Shown: positions 15,454 through 24,912, counted from the first letter of the stretch. The stretch: DNA of 64,000 bases from Pseudomonadota bacterium (GCA_023423695.1 JAFAFA010000046.1:62001-126000), one strand, 5' to 3'. Numbers and translations are program-made. The notes: generated by a model not told the origin, from the sequence alone.

Positions 15454-17130
15454 TCACTCTCCGCGAAAATTTTTCCCGAGCCCTTTCCGAAGCCCTTTCC
15501 GGCCGGCCCAGACGGCAAGCCCGAGCCCGATCGCGGCACCCGCGGCAACCCCGGCGGCGATGCGCAGCGTGGTCCGGTTCACGTCGCCGAACACCGTCGC
15601 ACCACGCAGGATGATCTTCGCCATCGGCTCCGGCCGGTCGGGATCGAGCAGCCGCTCGTCGACCAGGGCCACCTCCGCTTCCGACAGCGGTTCCGGCTCC
15701 AGCGGGCGGAGCGACCGGCCGGCGGGGCGCATCAGCCGGTCGACGGTGGCGACCAGCGAGCCGCTCCCCTCCTCCGTCCGCTCCACCTCCTCCACGGCAA
15801 CGCCCAGATGCTCCGCCATCAGCCGGGTGCGGACGGAGCGGATGGCGCGGCAGTTCTCCGAATCCCCTTCCCCCTCGCCGGGCGGGCAGTCGATGGCGAG
15901 GTCGCATTCGGTGTCCAGCCCCTGGGAGCGGTTGTTGATGTTGGACGACCCCACCCGCAGGAAACGGTCGTCCACCACCAGGACCTTGGCGTGGACATAG
16001 ATGCCCTGCCCGCCCTCCGTCACCGGGGCCAGGATGCGGAAGCGCCCGTGGGGATCGGCCTCGCGCGTGCGCTGGACGAGCAGCGAGCGGGCACTGCCCA
16101 TCGCCTCCTCCTCCACCCAGCCGGGGGTGCGTTCCGGGTTGACCACCACGACCTCCGGCCCGTCCGGCTCCGACAGACGGGCGGCGATGGCTTTGACGAT
16201 CCGCTGCGAGGCGAAATACTGGCTTTCCAGATAGATGAACCGCCGGGCCGCGGCGATGGCAGCCAGATACAGCGCCTCGATCTCGCGCACGCCGGGCTTG
16301 CCCCCCTCTTCGGCCCTCCCATTATCGGCCATCGGATCGGTGCGGGCGATGGCGACGGGGATGTCGCGGAAATCGGGCTCCAGGTCCTCCGGCCAATGGG
16401 CTTCGGTCGGCGGCGGCGGACGCAGCGCGTCGCCGGTGGCCCGGCGCCAGCGCTCCCGCGCCAGCTCGCCCAGCGCCCGCGCCGCCTCGCCGTCGACGGC
16501 GGTGGTCACGTCGTGGAAGGGGCCGTAGGGTTCGCCGCTGGGCCGCACGCGGCGGGGATCGTCGTCGCGGTGCTCGGGGGTGTCCCAGCGGTCGGTGGTC
16601 ATGTCGATGCCGCCGCAAAACGCCAGCGCATCATCGATGATGGCGATCTTCTGGTGGTGGCAGGCGCCGGGCGGATGGGCGGAATCGAGGCGGAAGCGCA
16701 GGCGCCGGCTGCTCATCCAGTCGAGCAGGACCAGCGGGGTCCGGCCGCGGAACGGCATCTTCAAAACCGCCAGATCCCATTTCAGCACATTGATGGTCAA
16801 CTCCGGCCGCACCCGGACGATCCAGGACAGGAAGTCGCCCAGCTCGTTGGGCACATCCGGCATCGGGTCTTCCGGCTCCAGCTTGATCCGGGTGTCGAAA
16901 TCCCAGCCGATCAGCATCACCGTGTGGCGAGCATTGAGGATGGCCTCCTTGATCCGGGCAAAATAGGCGGCGGCGTCGATGATGACCGCCATGCGGTCGG
17001 CCTTTGCCACGCGCCAGCAGGTCCTCCCCGGAACCAGGATCGGATCCGCTTGGCTTCGTCCGGTCCAAGGGTCGGAGCCGGGGCGGGCGGCGGGCGGCAT
17101 CGCGGCCATATCGACCTTTCCTTCCAGCAT
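15454..17130 (-). CDS. Phospholipase D-like protein with two HKD motifs
   Basis: Encodes 558 residues. Two PLD active-site motifs are visible: CHHQKIAIIDD at about residue 160 and HAKVLVVDD at about residue 380, each followed by the usual GG/GSSN segment (GGIDMTTDRWD; GSSNINNRSQGLD). A glycine/alanine-rich membrane helix (about residues 527-545) near a basic C-terminus suggests inner-membrane anchoring. The family transfers or hydrolyses phosphatidyl groups (phospholipase D or cardiolipin synthase-like). The conserved start block RTCWRVAKADRMAVIIDAAAYF lies about 35 residues in, so the first residues are uncertain and no good ribosome site marks the ATG at 17130. Confidence 0.88.
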   Translation of the reverse strand: MLEGKVDMAAMPPAARPGSDPWTGRSQADPILVPGRTCWRVAKADRMAVIIDAAAYFARIKEAILNARHTVMLIGWDFDTRIKLEPEDPMPDVPNELGDFLSWIVRVRPELTINVLKWDLAVLKMPFRGRTPLVLLDWMSSRRLRFRLDSAHPPGACHHQKIAIIDDALAFCGGIDMTTDRWDTPEHRDDDPRRVRPSGEPYGPFHDVTTAVDGEAARALGELARERWRRATGDALRPPPPTEAHWPEDLEPDFRDIPVAIARTDPMADNGRAEEGGKPGVREIEALYLAAIAAARRFIYLESQYFASQRIVKAIAARLSEPDGPEVVVVNPERTPGWVEEEAMGSARSLLVQRTREADPHGRFRILAPVTEGGQGIYVHAKVLVVDDRFLRVGSSNINNRSQGLDTECDLAIDCPPGEGEGDSENCRAIRSVRTRLMAEHLGVAVEEVERTEEGSGSLVATVDRLMRPAGRSLRPLEPEPLSEAEVALVDERLLDPDRPEPMAKIILRGATVFGDVNRTTLRIAAGVAAGAAIGLGLAVWAGRKGLRKGLGKNFRGE

Positions 17131-17147
17131 CGTGGGGCGGCATCACC

Positions 17148-17179
17148 GAAGGCAGCAGCGGAACCGCTGCCGTGCCTTC
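17148..17179 (-). terminator. Hairpin after galM
   Basis: GAAGGCA-GCAGCGG pairs with CCGCTGC-(CG)-TGCCTTC, giving a 14-bp stem with a two-base bulge and an AA loop. It lies 42 bp beyond the galM stop and 18 bp before the next gene. No strong U-tract follows, so it could act as a weak terminator or an mRNA end stabiliser. Confidence 0.5.
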
Positions 17180-17221
17180 CGATGAACCCCGCGAGCCGCA
17201 GGACGGTTCCCGGCTTTCCGC

Positions 17222-18253
17222 TCAGCCCACCCCGAATCGCAGCTGCATCCGGTGCAGATAGGTTGCGCCGGGTTCCAGCCGCGCCGACGGGAAATGGCCG
17301 ATGTTGGGGCTATTGGGGAAACGTTGGCTTTCCAGCGCCAGCCCGGCGAAGCGGCAATAGCGCTGTCCACCCTTTCCCACCACCTGCTCGCTGAGATAGC
17401 CGCCGGTATAGACCTGCAGGCCCGGCTGGTCGGTCGCCAGTTCCATCCGCCGGCCCGATGCCGGGTGTTCCAGCCGAGCCACCGGGCGCAGCTCCCCCGC
17501 CGGCCCCTCCAGGCACCAGTTGTGGTCGAAGCCGAGGCCGCCGATCGCCTCCAGCGCGTCACCCAGCCCCACGCGTTCGCGCAGGTCGAAGGGCGTGCCG
17601 TCCACCGGCCGCACCTCCCCCGTCGGGATCAGGCCGGCACCGACCGGCGTGGTGAAGCCGCCGCGCACCGTCAGCCGATGGCCGCGCAGGTCGCCGGAGT
17701 CATGGCCGCCGAGGTTCCAATAGCTGTGATGGACGAGGTTGACGACGGTCGGCCGGTCACTGACGGCGGTCATGCGGATGTCCAGCACGCCGTCGTCGGT
17801 CAGCCGGTAGCGCGTCGTCGCCGTCAGCGTTCCCTGATAGCCCTGGTCGCCGTCCGGCGAAACGAGCGTGAAGGTGACGGCATTCTCCGCCTCCTCCGCC
17901 TGCGCATCCCAGATCCGCCGGTCGAAGCCCTCCGGCCCGCCATGCAATTGGTTTGGCGGCTCATTGACCCTCAATTCATGGCGCACGTCGTCCAGCGTGA
18001 AGGCCGCCCCGCCGATGCGGTTGCCGTAGCGCCCGCAGGTGGCTCCGAAATAGGCGTCGCTCGCCAGATAATCGGCCAACCGGTCGAAGCCGAGCACCAC
18101 GTCCGCCGGCGTTCCGTCGCGGTCGGGAACTATCATCCGCACCAGACGGGCGCCATGGGCGATCACCGTCGCTTCCAGCCCGCCGGCGGACAGGACAAAG
18201 CCGTCAACCGGACGGCCCTCGACGGTGCCGAAGAGAAATCGCTCGATGGGCAT
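17222..18253 (-). CDS. galM: Aldose 1-epimerase (mutarotase)
   Basis: Encodes 343 residues of the galactose-mutarotase fold. The motifs include NPPNQLHGGPEGFDRRIW, VHHSYWNLGGH and the C-terminal LALESQRFPNSPN holding the catalytic Glu. GalM interconverts alpha and beta anomers of aldoses such as galactose and arabinose, and so feeds the anomer-specific sugar dehydrogenase pathway. The start codon overlaps the yjfF stop by one base (TGATG). This makes galM the last gene of ytfQ-ytfR-ytfT-yjfF-galM. Confidence 0.92.
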   Translation of the reverse strand: MPIERFLFGTVEGRPVDGFVLSAGGLEATVIAHGARLVRMIVPDRDGTPADVVLGFDRLADYLASDAYFGATCGRYGNRIGGAAFTLDDVRHELRVNEPPNQLHGGPEGFDRRIWDAQAEEAENAVTFTLVSPDGDQGYQGTLTATTRYRLTDDGVLDIRMTAVSDRPTVVNLVHHSYWNLGGHDSGDLRGHRLTVRGGFTTPVGAGLIPTGEVRPVDGTPFDLRERVGLGDALEAIGGLGFDHNWCLEGPAGELRPVARLEHPASGRRMELATDQPGLQVYTGGYLSEQVVGKGGQRYCRFAGLALESQRFPNSPNIGHFPSARLEPGATYLHRMQLRFGVG

Positions 18254-19230
18254 CACGCCTCCGCCGGTTCGCCGCCGCGGCCGGCCCAGACCGTCAGCAG
18301 GCCCTTCTGCAACAGGATGAAGACGAACAACAGCACACCGATGGCGATCTTGGTCCACCAGCTGCTGAGCGTGCCGTCGAAGGTGATGTAGGTCTGGATC
18401 AGCCCCTGGATCAGCACGCCGACGAAGGTGCCGACGACATAGCCGTAGCCGCCGGTCAGCTGGGTGCCGCCGATCACCACCGCGGTGATGGTGTCCAGTT
18501 CCACCCCCGTCGCCGCCAGCGAATAGCCGGCGCCGGTGTAGAGCGAGAAGACGATCCCCGCCAGCCCGGCCAGCAGCCCCGACAGCCCATAGACCGCCAC
18601 CGTCGTCCGCCCGACCGGCACGCCCATCAACTCCGCCGACTGCCGGTTGCCGCCCAGCGCGTAGAGGTTGGCGCCGAAGCGCGTCCAGTGCGCCAGCACC
18701 ACGGCGGCGACCACCACCGCCAGCATCAGCAGCGCCGGCAGGCTCAGCTTCAGCCCGAACTCGAACCGCAGCGCCATGTCGTTCAGCTCGCCATAGAGCG
18801 CATGGTTGATCGGCACCGAATCGGTGGTCAGGACGAAGCCGAGGCCACGGGCGATGAACATGCCGGCCAGCGTGACGATGAAGGGCGGCATCTGGAAGAC
18901 ATGGATCACCCCGCCCATCGCCGCACCGAAGCCGCCGGCGGCGATCAGCGCCACGGCGAAGGCGGGAATGGGGTGCCAGCCGCCATGCTCGATCAGCACG
19001 GCCAGCAGCACGGTGGTGAAGCCGATCACCGCCCCTACCGACAGGTCGATCCCGCCGGAGAGGATGACGAAGGTCATGCCGACCGCGGTGATGCCGAGAA
19101 AGGCATTATCGGTCAGCAGGTTGGCCACCACCCGCCAGGAGGCGAAGTTGGGAAACTGCGCCGCGCAGATCAGGAACCCGACCACCAGCACGGCGGTGGT
19201 GACGATCAGCGGAAGGAAGCGCTGGATCAT
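18253..19230 (-). CDS. yjfF: Sugar ABC transporter permease, galactofuranose type (YjfF-like)
   Basis: Encodes 325 residues with about eight to ten hydrophobic helices of the BPD_transp_2 (ribose/xylose-type) permease family. The conserved segments GMTFVILSGGIDLSVGAV and AVVIGGTQLTGGYG are present. Its position as second permease after a ytfT-like gene, downstream of a YtfQ-like binding protein, matches the YtfQRT-YjfF galactofuranose importer of Escherichia coli. The start overlaps the ytfT stop in an ATGA junction. Confidence 0.85.
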   Translation of the reverse strand: MIQRFLPLIVTTAVLVVGFLICAAQFPNFASWRVVANLLTDNAFLGITAVGMTFVILSGGIDLSVGAVIGFTTVLLAVLIEHGGWHPIPAFAVALIAAGGFGAAMGGVIHVFQMPPFIVTLAGMFIARGLGFVLTTDSVPINHALYGELNDMALRFEFGLKLSLPALLMLAVVVAAVVLAHWTRFGANLYALGGNRQSAELMGVPVGRTTVAVYGLSGLLAGLAGIVFSLYTGAGYSLAATGVELDTITAVVIGGTQLTGGYGYVVGTFVGVLIQGLIQTYITFDGTLSSWWTKIAIGVLLFVFILLQKGLLTVWAGRGGEPAEA

Positions 19231-20285
19231 GGTTTCGCACTCCCGCCCGTCGGCGCAACCGGCGGCGGCGCCACCGGCGGCTTGACCGTTCCGAGCGGCC
19301 GCGCTCCCTTGGGACGCGGCAGGAACAGGGTCAGCGTCGGCGATTGCAGCAGCAGGACGACCATCAGGACGCCCGCCTTGACGATCAGGTTGAATTCCGG
19401 CTTGAAGCCGCTCAGCAGGATGCCGGTGTTCATCGCCTGGATGATCAGCGCCCCCACCACCGACAGCACCAGCCCGAAGCGTCCGCCCAGCAGCGAGGAG
19501 CCGCCGACCACCACCGCCAGGATGGCGTCCAGCTCCAGCCACAGCCCGGCATTGTTGGCGTCGGCGCCACGGATGTCGGCGGCGACGATCAGCCCGGCGA
19601 CCGCCGCGCACAGCCCGCACCAGACATAGACCGCCACCAGCACCACCGGCGTGTTGACGCCGGCCCCGGCACTGGACAGCCGGTTGATGCCGACCGCCTC
19701 GATCATCAGCCCCAGCGCCGTCGCCCGCACCAGCAGAGCCGTGACCGCCAGCAGCGCGATGGCAATGACCACCGGCATCGGCACGGTCAGGAAGGACCCG
19801 CCGCCGATGAAGGCGAGGGACGGGCTGGTGAAGGTGACGATCTGCCCCTCCGTCACCAGCTGGGCGATGCCGCGGCCGGCGACCATCAGGATCAGGGTGG
19901 CGATGATCGGCTGGATGCGCAGAACCGCCACCAGCAGCCCGTTCCACAGCCCGCACAGCAGGCCCGCAGCCAACGACGCCGCCAGCACCGCCGGCAGGCT
20001 CCACCCCGCCCCGGTCATGGTGGCGGCGACCGCGCCGGAAATCGCCATGACCGCCCCCACCGACAGGTCGACGCCGCGGGTGGCGATGACCATGGTCATG
20101 CCGATGGCGAGCAGCGCCACCGGCGCGCCGCGGTTCAGCACGTCGATCAGGCTGCCGAACAGCCGGCCGTCCTGCAGGCGGATGGCGAAGAAGTCGGGAA
20201 ACAGCAGCCAGTTGGCGAGCAGAACGGCGATCAGCGCGCCATATTGCGGCAGGTTGCGCGCCGGGCCGGAAGCGGACGGCGTCAT
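19227..20285 (-). CDS. ytfT: Sugar ABC transporter permease, galactofuranose type (YtfT-like)
   Basis: Encodes 352 residues of BPD_transp_2 permease with GMTMVIATRGVDLSVGAVMAISG and AVVVGGSSLLGGRFG. A proline-rich cytoplasmic tail (PVAPPPVAPTGG) ends the protein. It pairs with the YjfF-like permease to form the membrane channel. It starts within an ATGA overlap with the ATPase gene and ends in an ATGA overlap with yjfF, so expression is translationally coupled. Confidence 0.86.
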   Translation of the reverse strand: MTPSASGPARNLPQYGALIAVLLANWLLFPDFFAIRLQDGRLFGSLIDVLNRGAPVALLAIGMTMVIATRGVDLSVGAVMAISGAVAATMTGAGWSLPAVLAASLAAGLLCGLWNGLLVAVLRIQPIIATLILMVAGRGIAQLVTEGQIVTFTSPSLAFIGGGSFLTVPMPVVIAIALLAVTALLVRATALGLMIEAVGINRLSSAGAGVNTPVVLVAVYVWCGLCAAVAGLIVAADIRGADANNAGLWLELDAILAVVVGGSSLLGGRFGLVLSVVGALIIQAMNTGILLSGFKPEFNLIVKAGVLMVVLLLQSPTLTLFLPRPKGARPLGTVKPPVAPPPVAPTGGSAKP

Positions 20286-21838
20286 TGCCGCACCTCGCTG
20301 CTGTTCGGTTCCGACGCGATGGCGGCGACGATGCGCTCCACGCTGACCTCCCCTCCCCTCAGTTCCGCCACATGGCGGCGGTCGCGGAGCACGACGACAC
20401 GACGGCTGTAGGCGACGATCTCCTCCAGCTCCGACGACACCACCAGCAGCGCCATGCCGTCGGCGCACAGCCGCTCAATCAGGCGGATGATCTCGGCGTG
20501 GGCGCCGACGTCGATGCCGCGCGTCGGCTCGTCGAGGATCAGCAGGCGCGGTTCGGTCGCCAGCCAGCGCGCCAGCAGCGCCTTTTGCTGGTTGCCGCCG
20601 GACAGCAGCTGGATCGGCCGCTCGGCGTCCGGCGTGCGGATGTCGAGCAGGCGGATGAAGCGGTCGGCGATCTCCTCCTGCCGGCGGCGCGGAATCGGCT
20701 TCAGCCAGCCCTGGCGCGCCTGGAGCGCCAGGATGATGTTCTCGCGCACCGACAGCTCGCCGACGATCCCCTCCTTCTTGCGGTCCTCCGGGCAGAAACC
20801 GAAGCCTAGCCGCACGGCGTCGCGCGGGCCCTTCAGCCGCACGGCCTGCCCGTCCACCGTCGCTTCGCCCTGGTCGGCGCGGTCCATGCCGAAGACCAGC
20901 CGCACCGTCTCGGTCCGTCCCGATCCCAGCAATCCTGCCAGCGCCACCACCTCGCCGGGGCGGATGTCGAGATCGAAGGGCTCCACGCTGCGCGACTTGC
21001 CGAATCCCTTGAAACTGGCCAGCGGCGGACGGGTGTCGATCTCCGCCGGGCCGAGGTCGATGCGGTGGGCCGCCGCTTCCAGTTCCCGCCCTAGCATCAT
21101 GGCGACGAGGTCGAGGCGCGGCAGGTCGGCCGTGCGCCGCTCCCCCACCAGCCGCCCGTTGCGCAGAACGGTGATGCTGTCGCAGACCTCATAGACCTGA
21201 TCGAGGAAATGGGTGACGAAGACGATGCCGATCCCGCGCGACCGCAGGGTCCGCATCACCTTGAACAGTACCGCCACCTCCTGCGCGTCCAGGCTGGCGG
21301 TGGGTTCGTCGAGGATCAGCACCTTGGCCGACATGTCGACCGCGCGGGCGATGGCGACGATCTGCTGTGTCGCCACCGAGAAGCGCCCGAGCGGCGCCGT
21401 CACGTCGATCGACAGGCCGTAGGGCATCAGAATGGCACGCGCCCGCCGCCGCATGGCGCCGCGGTCGACCAGCCCCCAGCGCATCGGCTGGCGCCCCAGG
21501 AACAGATTTTCCGCCACCGACAGGTTGGGCAGCAGGTTGACCTCCTGGTAGACGGTGCCGATGTGCAGGCGCTGCGCCTCCTCCACGCCGCGCGGCGCGA
21601 TCTCCCGCCCCTCAAGCGCCACGGTGCCGGAATCCCGCTGGTAGACGCCGGTCAGCGTCTTGATGAGGGTCGATTTGCCGGCGCCGTTCTCGCCCAGCAG
21701 GGCATGGATCTCGCCATGGCGCAGGGTGAAATCGACGCCGTCGAGCGCCTGGACGCCAAGAAAGGCCTTTGACAGACCGCGGATCGTCAGCAGCGGCCCC
21801 GAGGGAGATGCGAAAGGGGGAGCGGTGGACGCCGTCAT
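20282..21838 (-). CDS. ytfR: Sugar ABC transporter ATPase with two ATPase domains (YtfR-like)
   Basis: Encodes 518 residues with two ABC domains, as in RbsA/MglA/YtfR. Domain 1 has Walker A GENGAGKST, a FSVATQQIVAIARA signature region and LILDEPT. Domain 2 has a degenerate Walker A (GLLGSGRTE), signature LSGGNQQKALLARW and LLILDEPTRGID. A degenerate second site is normal in this family. The ATG at 21838 lies after a GC palindrome that separates it from ytfQ. It energises import by YtfT/YjfF. Confidence 0.9.
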   Translation of the reverse strand: MTASTAPPFASPSGPLLTIRGLSKAFLGVQALDGVDFTLRHGEIHALLGENGAGKSTLIKTLTGVYQRDSGTVALEGREIAPRGVEEAQRLHIGTVYQEVNLLPNLSVAENLFLGRQPMRWGLVDRGAMRRRARAILMPYGLSIDVTAPLGRFSVATQQIVAIARAVDMSAKVLILDEPTASLDAQEVAVLFKVMRTLRSRGIGIVFVTHFLDQVYEVCDSITVLRNGRLVGERRTADLPRLDLVAMMLGRELEAAAHRIDLGPAEIDTRPPLASFKGFGKSRSVEPFDLDIRPGEVVALAGLLGSGRTETVRLVFGMDRADQGEATVDGQAVRLKGPRDAVRLGFGFCPEDRKKEGIVGELSVRENIILALQARQGWLKPIPRRRQEEIADRFIRLLDIRTPDAERPIQLLSGGNQQKALLARWLATEPRLLILDEPTRGIDVGAHAEIIRLIERLCADGMALLVVSSELEEIVAYSRRVVVLRDRRHVAELRGGEVSVERIVAAIASEPNSSEVRQ

Positions 21839-21879
21839 GACGGACCTCGCCGGATGCACAACGAAACATGTGGAGAATC

Positions 21880-21900
21880 CCCTCTCCCCGGGGGAGAGGG
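21880..21900 (-). repeat. Perfect GC palindrome between ytfQ and ytfR
   Basis: CCCTCTCCCC is followed directly by GGGGGAGAGGG, a nearly loopless inverted repeat in the 77-bp gap. Such elements after binding-protein genes often protect the upstream message from 3' decay, so more binding protein than ATPase is made. That role is inferred here. Confidence 0.7.
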
Positions 21901-21915
21901 AGATTTCAACCCGGA

Positions 21916-22884
21916 TCAGTAGGCGTCCTTGCGGCGCTCGTACTCGGCCTTGGCGGTGTCCGGAGTGAACAGCGCCGATTCGGTCTGGATCCACTTCGGC
22001 GGCGCCTTGCCGTCCTTCTTGAAGGCGATCAGCGCATCATAGGCCGGACCCGCCATATTCGGCGTCAGCTCGACCGTGGCGTTCGCCTCGCCTTCCGACA
22101 TCGCCTTGAAGATGTCCGGCACGCCGTCGATGGAGACGACGAGGATGTCCTTGCCCGGCTTCAGCCCGGCTTCCTTGATCGCCTGGATGGCGCCGACCGC
22201 CATGTCGTCGTTGTGGGCGTAGACGGCGCAGATGCCCTTGCCGCCATTCTCCGCCTTGATGAAGCTCTCCATCACCTCCTTGCCCTTGGCGCGGGTGAAG
22301 TCGCCGGACTGGGTGCGGATGATCTTCATCCCCGGATTCTTGGCGACGATCTCGTCAAAGCCCTTCTTGCGGTTGATGGCGGGCGACGAGCCGACGGTGC
22401 CCTGCAACTCCACCACCGCGCATTTGCCGCCGGTCTGCTTTGCCAGCCATTCGCCGGCCACCCGGCCCTCAAGCACGGTGTCGGAAGTGACGGCGGTCAT
22501 GTAGAGGCTCGGGTCCTTGGTGTCGATCTGGCGGTCGAGCAGCACGACCGGGATCTTCGCCTCCTTGGCCTCCTTCAGCACCGAATCCCAGCCGGTCGCC
22601 ACCACCGGCGCAATGAAGATCGCGTCCACGCCCTGGGCGACGAAGGAGCGCACGGCCTTGATCTGGTTTTCCTGCTTCTGCTGGGCGTCGGAGATCTTCA
22701 GGTCGATGCCGCGCTTCTCGGCCTCCGCCTTGGCGGTCTTGGTCTCCGCGGCGCGCCAACCCGATTCCGATCCGATCTGCGAGAAGCCGACCACCAGCTT
22801 CTTGTCGGCGGCCTGCACCGCGCCAAGCCCGATGAAGAGCGCCGCAGCGGCGGTGGCGGCGGAGATCACCCATTTCCTGGACAT
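21916..22884 (-). CDS. ytfQ: Periplasmic sugar-binding protein, galactofuranose type (YtfQ-like)
   Basis: Encodes 322 residues of Peripla_BP_4 type. After a signal peptide ending near AVQAADKK, the mature start VVGFSQIGSESGWRAAET is highly characteristic of YtfQ proteins, which bind galactofuranose. I chose the ATG at 22884 because GGAG lies 8 bases before it; a GTG three codons upstream overlaps that ribosome site. It is the first gene of the leftward transporter operon, with the 17-bp GbpR-type motif about 130 bp upstream. Ligands other than furanoses (arabinose, galactose) are possible given the setting. Confidence 0.88.
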   Translation of the reverse strand: MSRKWVISAATAAAALFIGLGAVQAADKKLVVGFSQIGSESGWRAAETKTAKAEAEKRGIDLKISDAQQKQENQIKAVRSFVAQGVDAIFIAPVVATGWDSVLKEAKEAKIPVVLLDRQIDTKDPSLYMTAVTSDTVLEGRVAGEWLAKQTGGKCAVVELQGTVGSSPAINRKKGFDEIVAKNPGMKIIRTQSGDFTRAKGKEVMESFIKAENGGKGICAVYAHNDDMAVGAIQAIKEAGLKPGKDILVVSIDGVPDIFKAMSEGEANATVELTPNMAGPAYDALIAFKKDGKAPPKWIQTESALFTPDTAKAEYERRKDAY

Positions 22885-23012
22885 CTGTTTCACTCCCTGA
22901 AGTTTTATTGCCGTGCTTTTCGGATGGGGCGGGCGACGGGACAGGGCGCGGAAAGGTGGTGATCGCGGCCTGGCCTATTTGTTCGCGATGCTTACTTTAA
23001 GTACCCAAAACC

Positions 23013-23029
23013 ATAACTGTCCAATACGA
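23013..23029 (-). promoter_or_regulatory. Candidate GbpR operator upstream of ytfQ
   Basis: In the direction of ytfQ the sequence reads TCGTATTGGACAGTTAT. It is nearly the same as sites upstream of araB (26848-26864) and sbpA (27949-27965). The similarity to the sbpA site extends through AATC before and GG after. TTGGAC inside it may serve as a -35 box, with CTTAAA 17 bp further on. Confidence 0.65.
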
Positions 23030-23185
23030 TTCTTGACCGATGCGATGCAGAAAAGGATATATCCGGTTGAAAGAACGGCCGGGCAGCGGAAGGCCGCCCG
23101 GCCGCAAGGAAACCCCGATCCCGTTGGAACCAGGGCCGACGCACCCGAGGGAAAGAGCGCGCATTCGTCGGACGGTCAGGCTCGC

Positions 23186-24766
23186 CTATCCCCGTCCCAA
23201 TTCGCCATCCACCCGCCGCCACAGCCCCAGCGGGTTGCCGTCGCGCACCGCCTCCGGCAGCAGGTCGGCAGGCAGATCCTGGTAGCAGACCGGGCGCAGG
23301 AAACGGCGGATCGCCAGCGTGCCGACCGAGGTGCTGCGGGGATCGGAGGTCGCCGGGAAGGGTCCGCCATGCACCATCGCGTGGCAGACCTCCACCCCAG
23401 TCGGCCAGCCATTCGCCAGGATGCGGCCGGCCTTGCGCTCCAGCGTCGGGATCAGCGCCGCCACCGCGGCCTTGTCTTGCGCTTCCATCTGCACCGTCGC
23501 GGTCAGCTGTCCTTCCAGCCGTTCGGCGACAGCCTTCATCGCCGCGACATCCCCGCAGCGGATCAGCAGCGACGCCGCGCCGAACACCTCCTCCTGCAAC
23601 TCCGTGTCGGCCAGGAAGGCGTCCGCCGTCGTGGTGAAGAAGGCCGCCTGCGCCTGGTTCGGCCCGCTGCAGGCCATGCCGCGCGCCAGCGTCGTCACAT
23701 CGCCGCTGCCGGCCAGCTTGGCGACACCGGAGTCATAGGCGGCGCGGATGCCCGGCGTCAGCATGGTGGACGCCGCGCTGCCGCCGAGAGCCTCCACCGC
23801 CGCCGCGACGAAGCGGTCGAGGTCCGGCCCCTCCACGCCCAGCAGGATGCCGGGGTTGGTGCAGAACTGCCCGGCCCCCATGGTCAACGAGGCGACGAAG
23901 CCCTTGCCCAGCGCCTCGGCGCGCGAGGCCAGCGCCGCCGGCATCAGGAAGACCGGGTTGATGCTGCTCATCTCGGCATAGACCGGGATCGGCTCCGGCC
24001 GCTTGGCCGCTACCGCCATCAGCGCCAGCCCGCCGCGGCGCGAGCCGGTGAAGCCGACCGCCTTGATGCGCGGATCGGCGACCAGCGCCGTGCCGATCTC
24101 GTTGCCGGTGCCGAACAGCAGGGAGAACACCCCCTCCGGCAAGCCGCAGGAGGCGACCGCCGCCCGGATGGCGCGGCCGACCAGTTCCGAGGTGCCGGGA
24201 TGGGCGCCATGGCCCTTCACCACCACCGGACAGCCGGCGGCGAAGGCCGACGCGGTGTCGCCGCCCGCCACCGAGAAGGCGAGCGGGAAGTTGGAGGCGC
24301 CGAACACCGCGACCGGCCCCAACGGGATGTGGCGCTGGCGGATGTCGGGGCGGGGCAGCGGCTTGCGGTCGGGCATGGCCGGGTCGATGCGCGCCTCGAT
24401 CCAGCTGCCCTCGCGCACCACCTGGGCGAACAGGCGCAGCTGCCCGACGGTGCGGCCGCGCTCGCCCTCCAGCCGGGCACGCGGCAGGCCGCTTTCGGCC
24501 GTGGCGCGGACGATCAGGTCGTCGCCGATGTCGAGGATGTTCTGGGCGACCGATTCCAGAAAGGTCGCGCGCTGTTCCAGGCCGGTTTCGCGGAAGGCGT
24601 CGAAAGCGGCCCAGGCCAGGGCGCAGGCGCGATCGACCTCCGCCGCTCCGCCGCCGCCGAAGGCGGGCTCCAACGCCTCGCCGCTGGCGGGGTCGACGGC
24701 GCGGAACTCGCCCTCGCCGCCGCGGTGGGCGCTGGCGCCGATCAGCATCTCGCCGGTGATGGTCAT
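23186..24766 (-). CDS. araE: 2-oxoglutarate semialdehyde (2,5-dioxovalerate) dehydrogenase
   Basis: Encodes 526 residues of the aldehyde dehydrogenase superfamily. Visible are the catalytic Cys in GAGQFCTNPG, the Glu region in VYAEMSSINPVFL, the cofactor segment VAVFGASNFPLAFSVAGGD and GFTGSRRGG. This subfamily oxidises 2-oxoglutarate semialdehyde to 2-oxoglutarate, the last step of non-phosphorylating pentose and glucarate breakdown. Placement beside araD and araB supports AraE function. The ATG at 24766 has CAAGGAGA eight bases upstream. An open frame continues upstream only because it runs into the palindromic repeat. Confidence 0.9.
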   Translation of the reverse strand: MTITGEMLIGASAHRGGEGEFRAVDPASGEALEPAFGGGGAAEVDRACALAWAAFDAFRETGLEQRATFLESVAQNILDIGDDLIVRATAESGLPRARLEGERGRTVGQLRLFAQVVREGSWIEARIDPAMPDRKPLPRPDIRQRHIPLGPVAVFGASNFPLAFSVAGGDTASAFAAGCPVVVKGHGAHPGTSELVGRAIRAAVASCGLPEGVFSLLFGTGNEIGTALVADPRIKAVGFTGSRRGGLALMAVAAKRPEPIPVYAEMSSINPVFLMPAALASRAEALGKGFVASLTMGAGQFCTNPGILLGVEGPDLDRFVAAAVEALGGSAASTMLTPGIRAAYDSGVAKLAGSGDVTTLARGMACSGPNQAQAAFFTTTADAFLADTELQEEVFGAASLLIRCGDVAAMKAVAERLEGQLTATVQMEAQDKAAVAALIPTLERKAGRILANGWPTGVEVCHAMVHGGPFPATSDPRSTSVGTLAIRRFLRPVCYQDLPADLLPEAVRDGNPLGLWRRVDGELGRG

Positions 24767-24806
24767 GATGGGTCTCCTTGTTGGGCGGGGGGCGGCTGGC
24801 GATTGG

Positions 24807-24911
24807 CCCCCACCTAACCTCCCCCGCTGGGCGGGGGAGGGACTGCCGCCTTTTTTCCAATCAAGCACTTGTCCCCTCCCCTGCCCAGCGGGGGAGGGTT
24901 AGGGTGGGGGG
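24807..24911. repeat. 105-bp dispersed palindromic element, copy 2 (between araD and araE)
   Basis: It has the same orientation, arms and length as copy 1 at 3002-3106, with a different 16-base centre beginning TTTTTTCC. Arms such as CCTCCCCCGCTGGGCGGGGG fold strongly. It ends one base before the araD stop codon on the minus strand and fills most of the araD-araE gap. Confidence 0.88.
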
Positions 24912-24912
24912 G

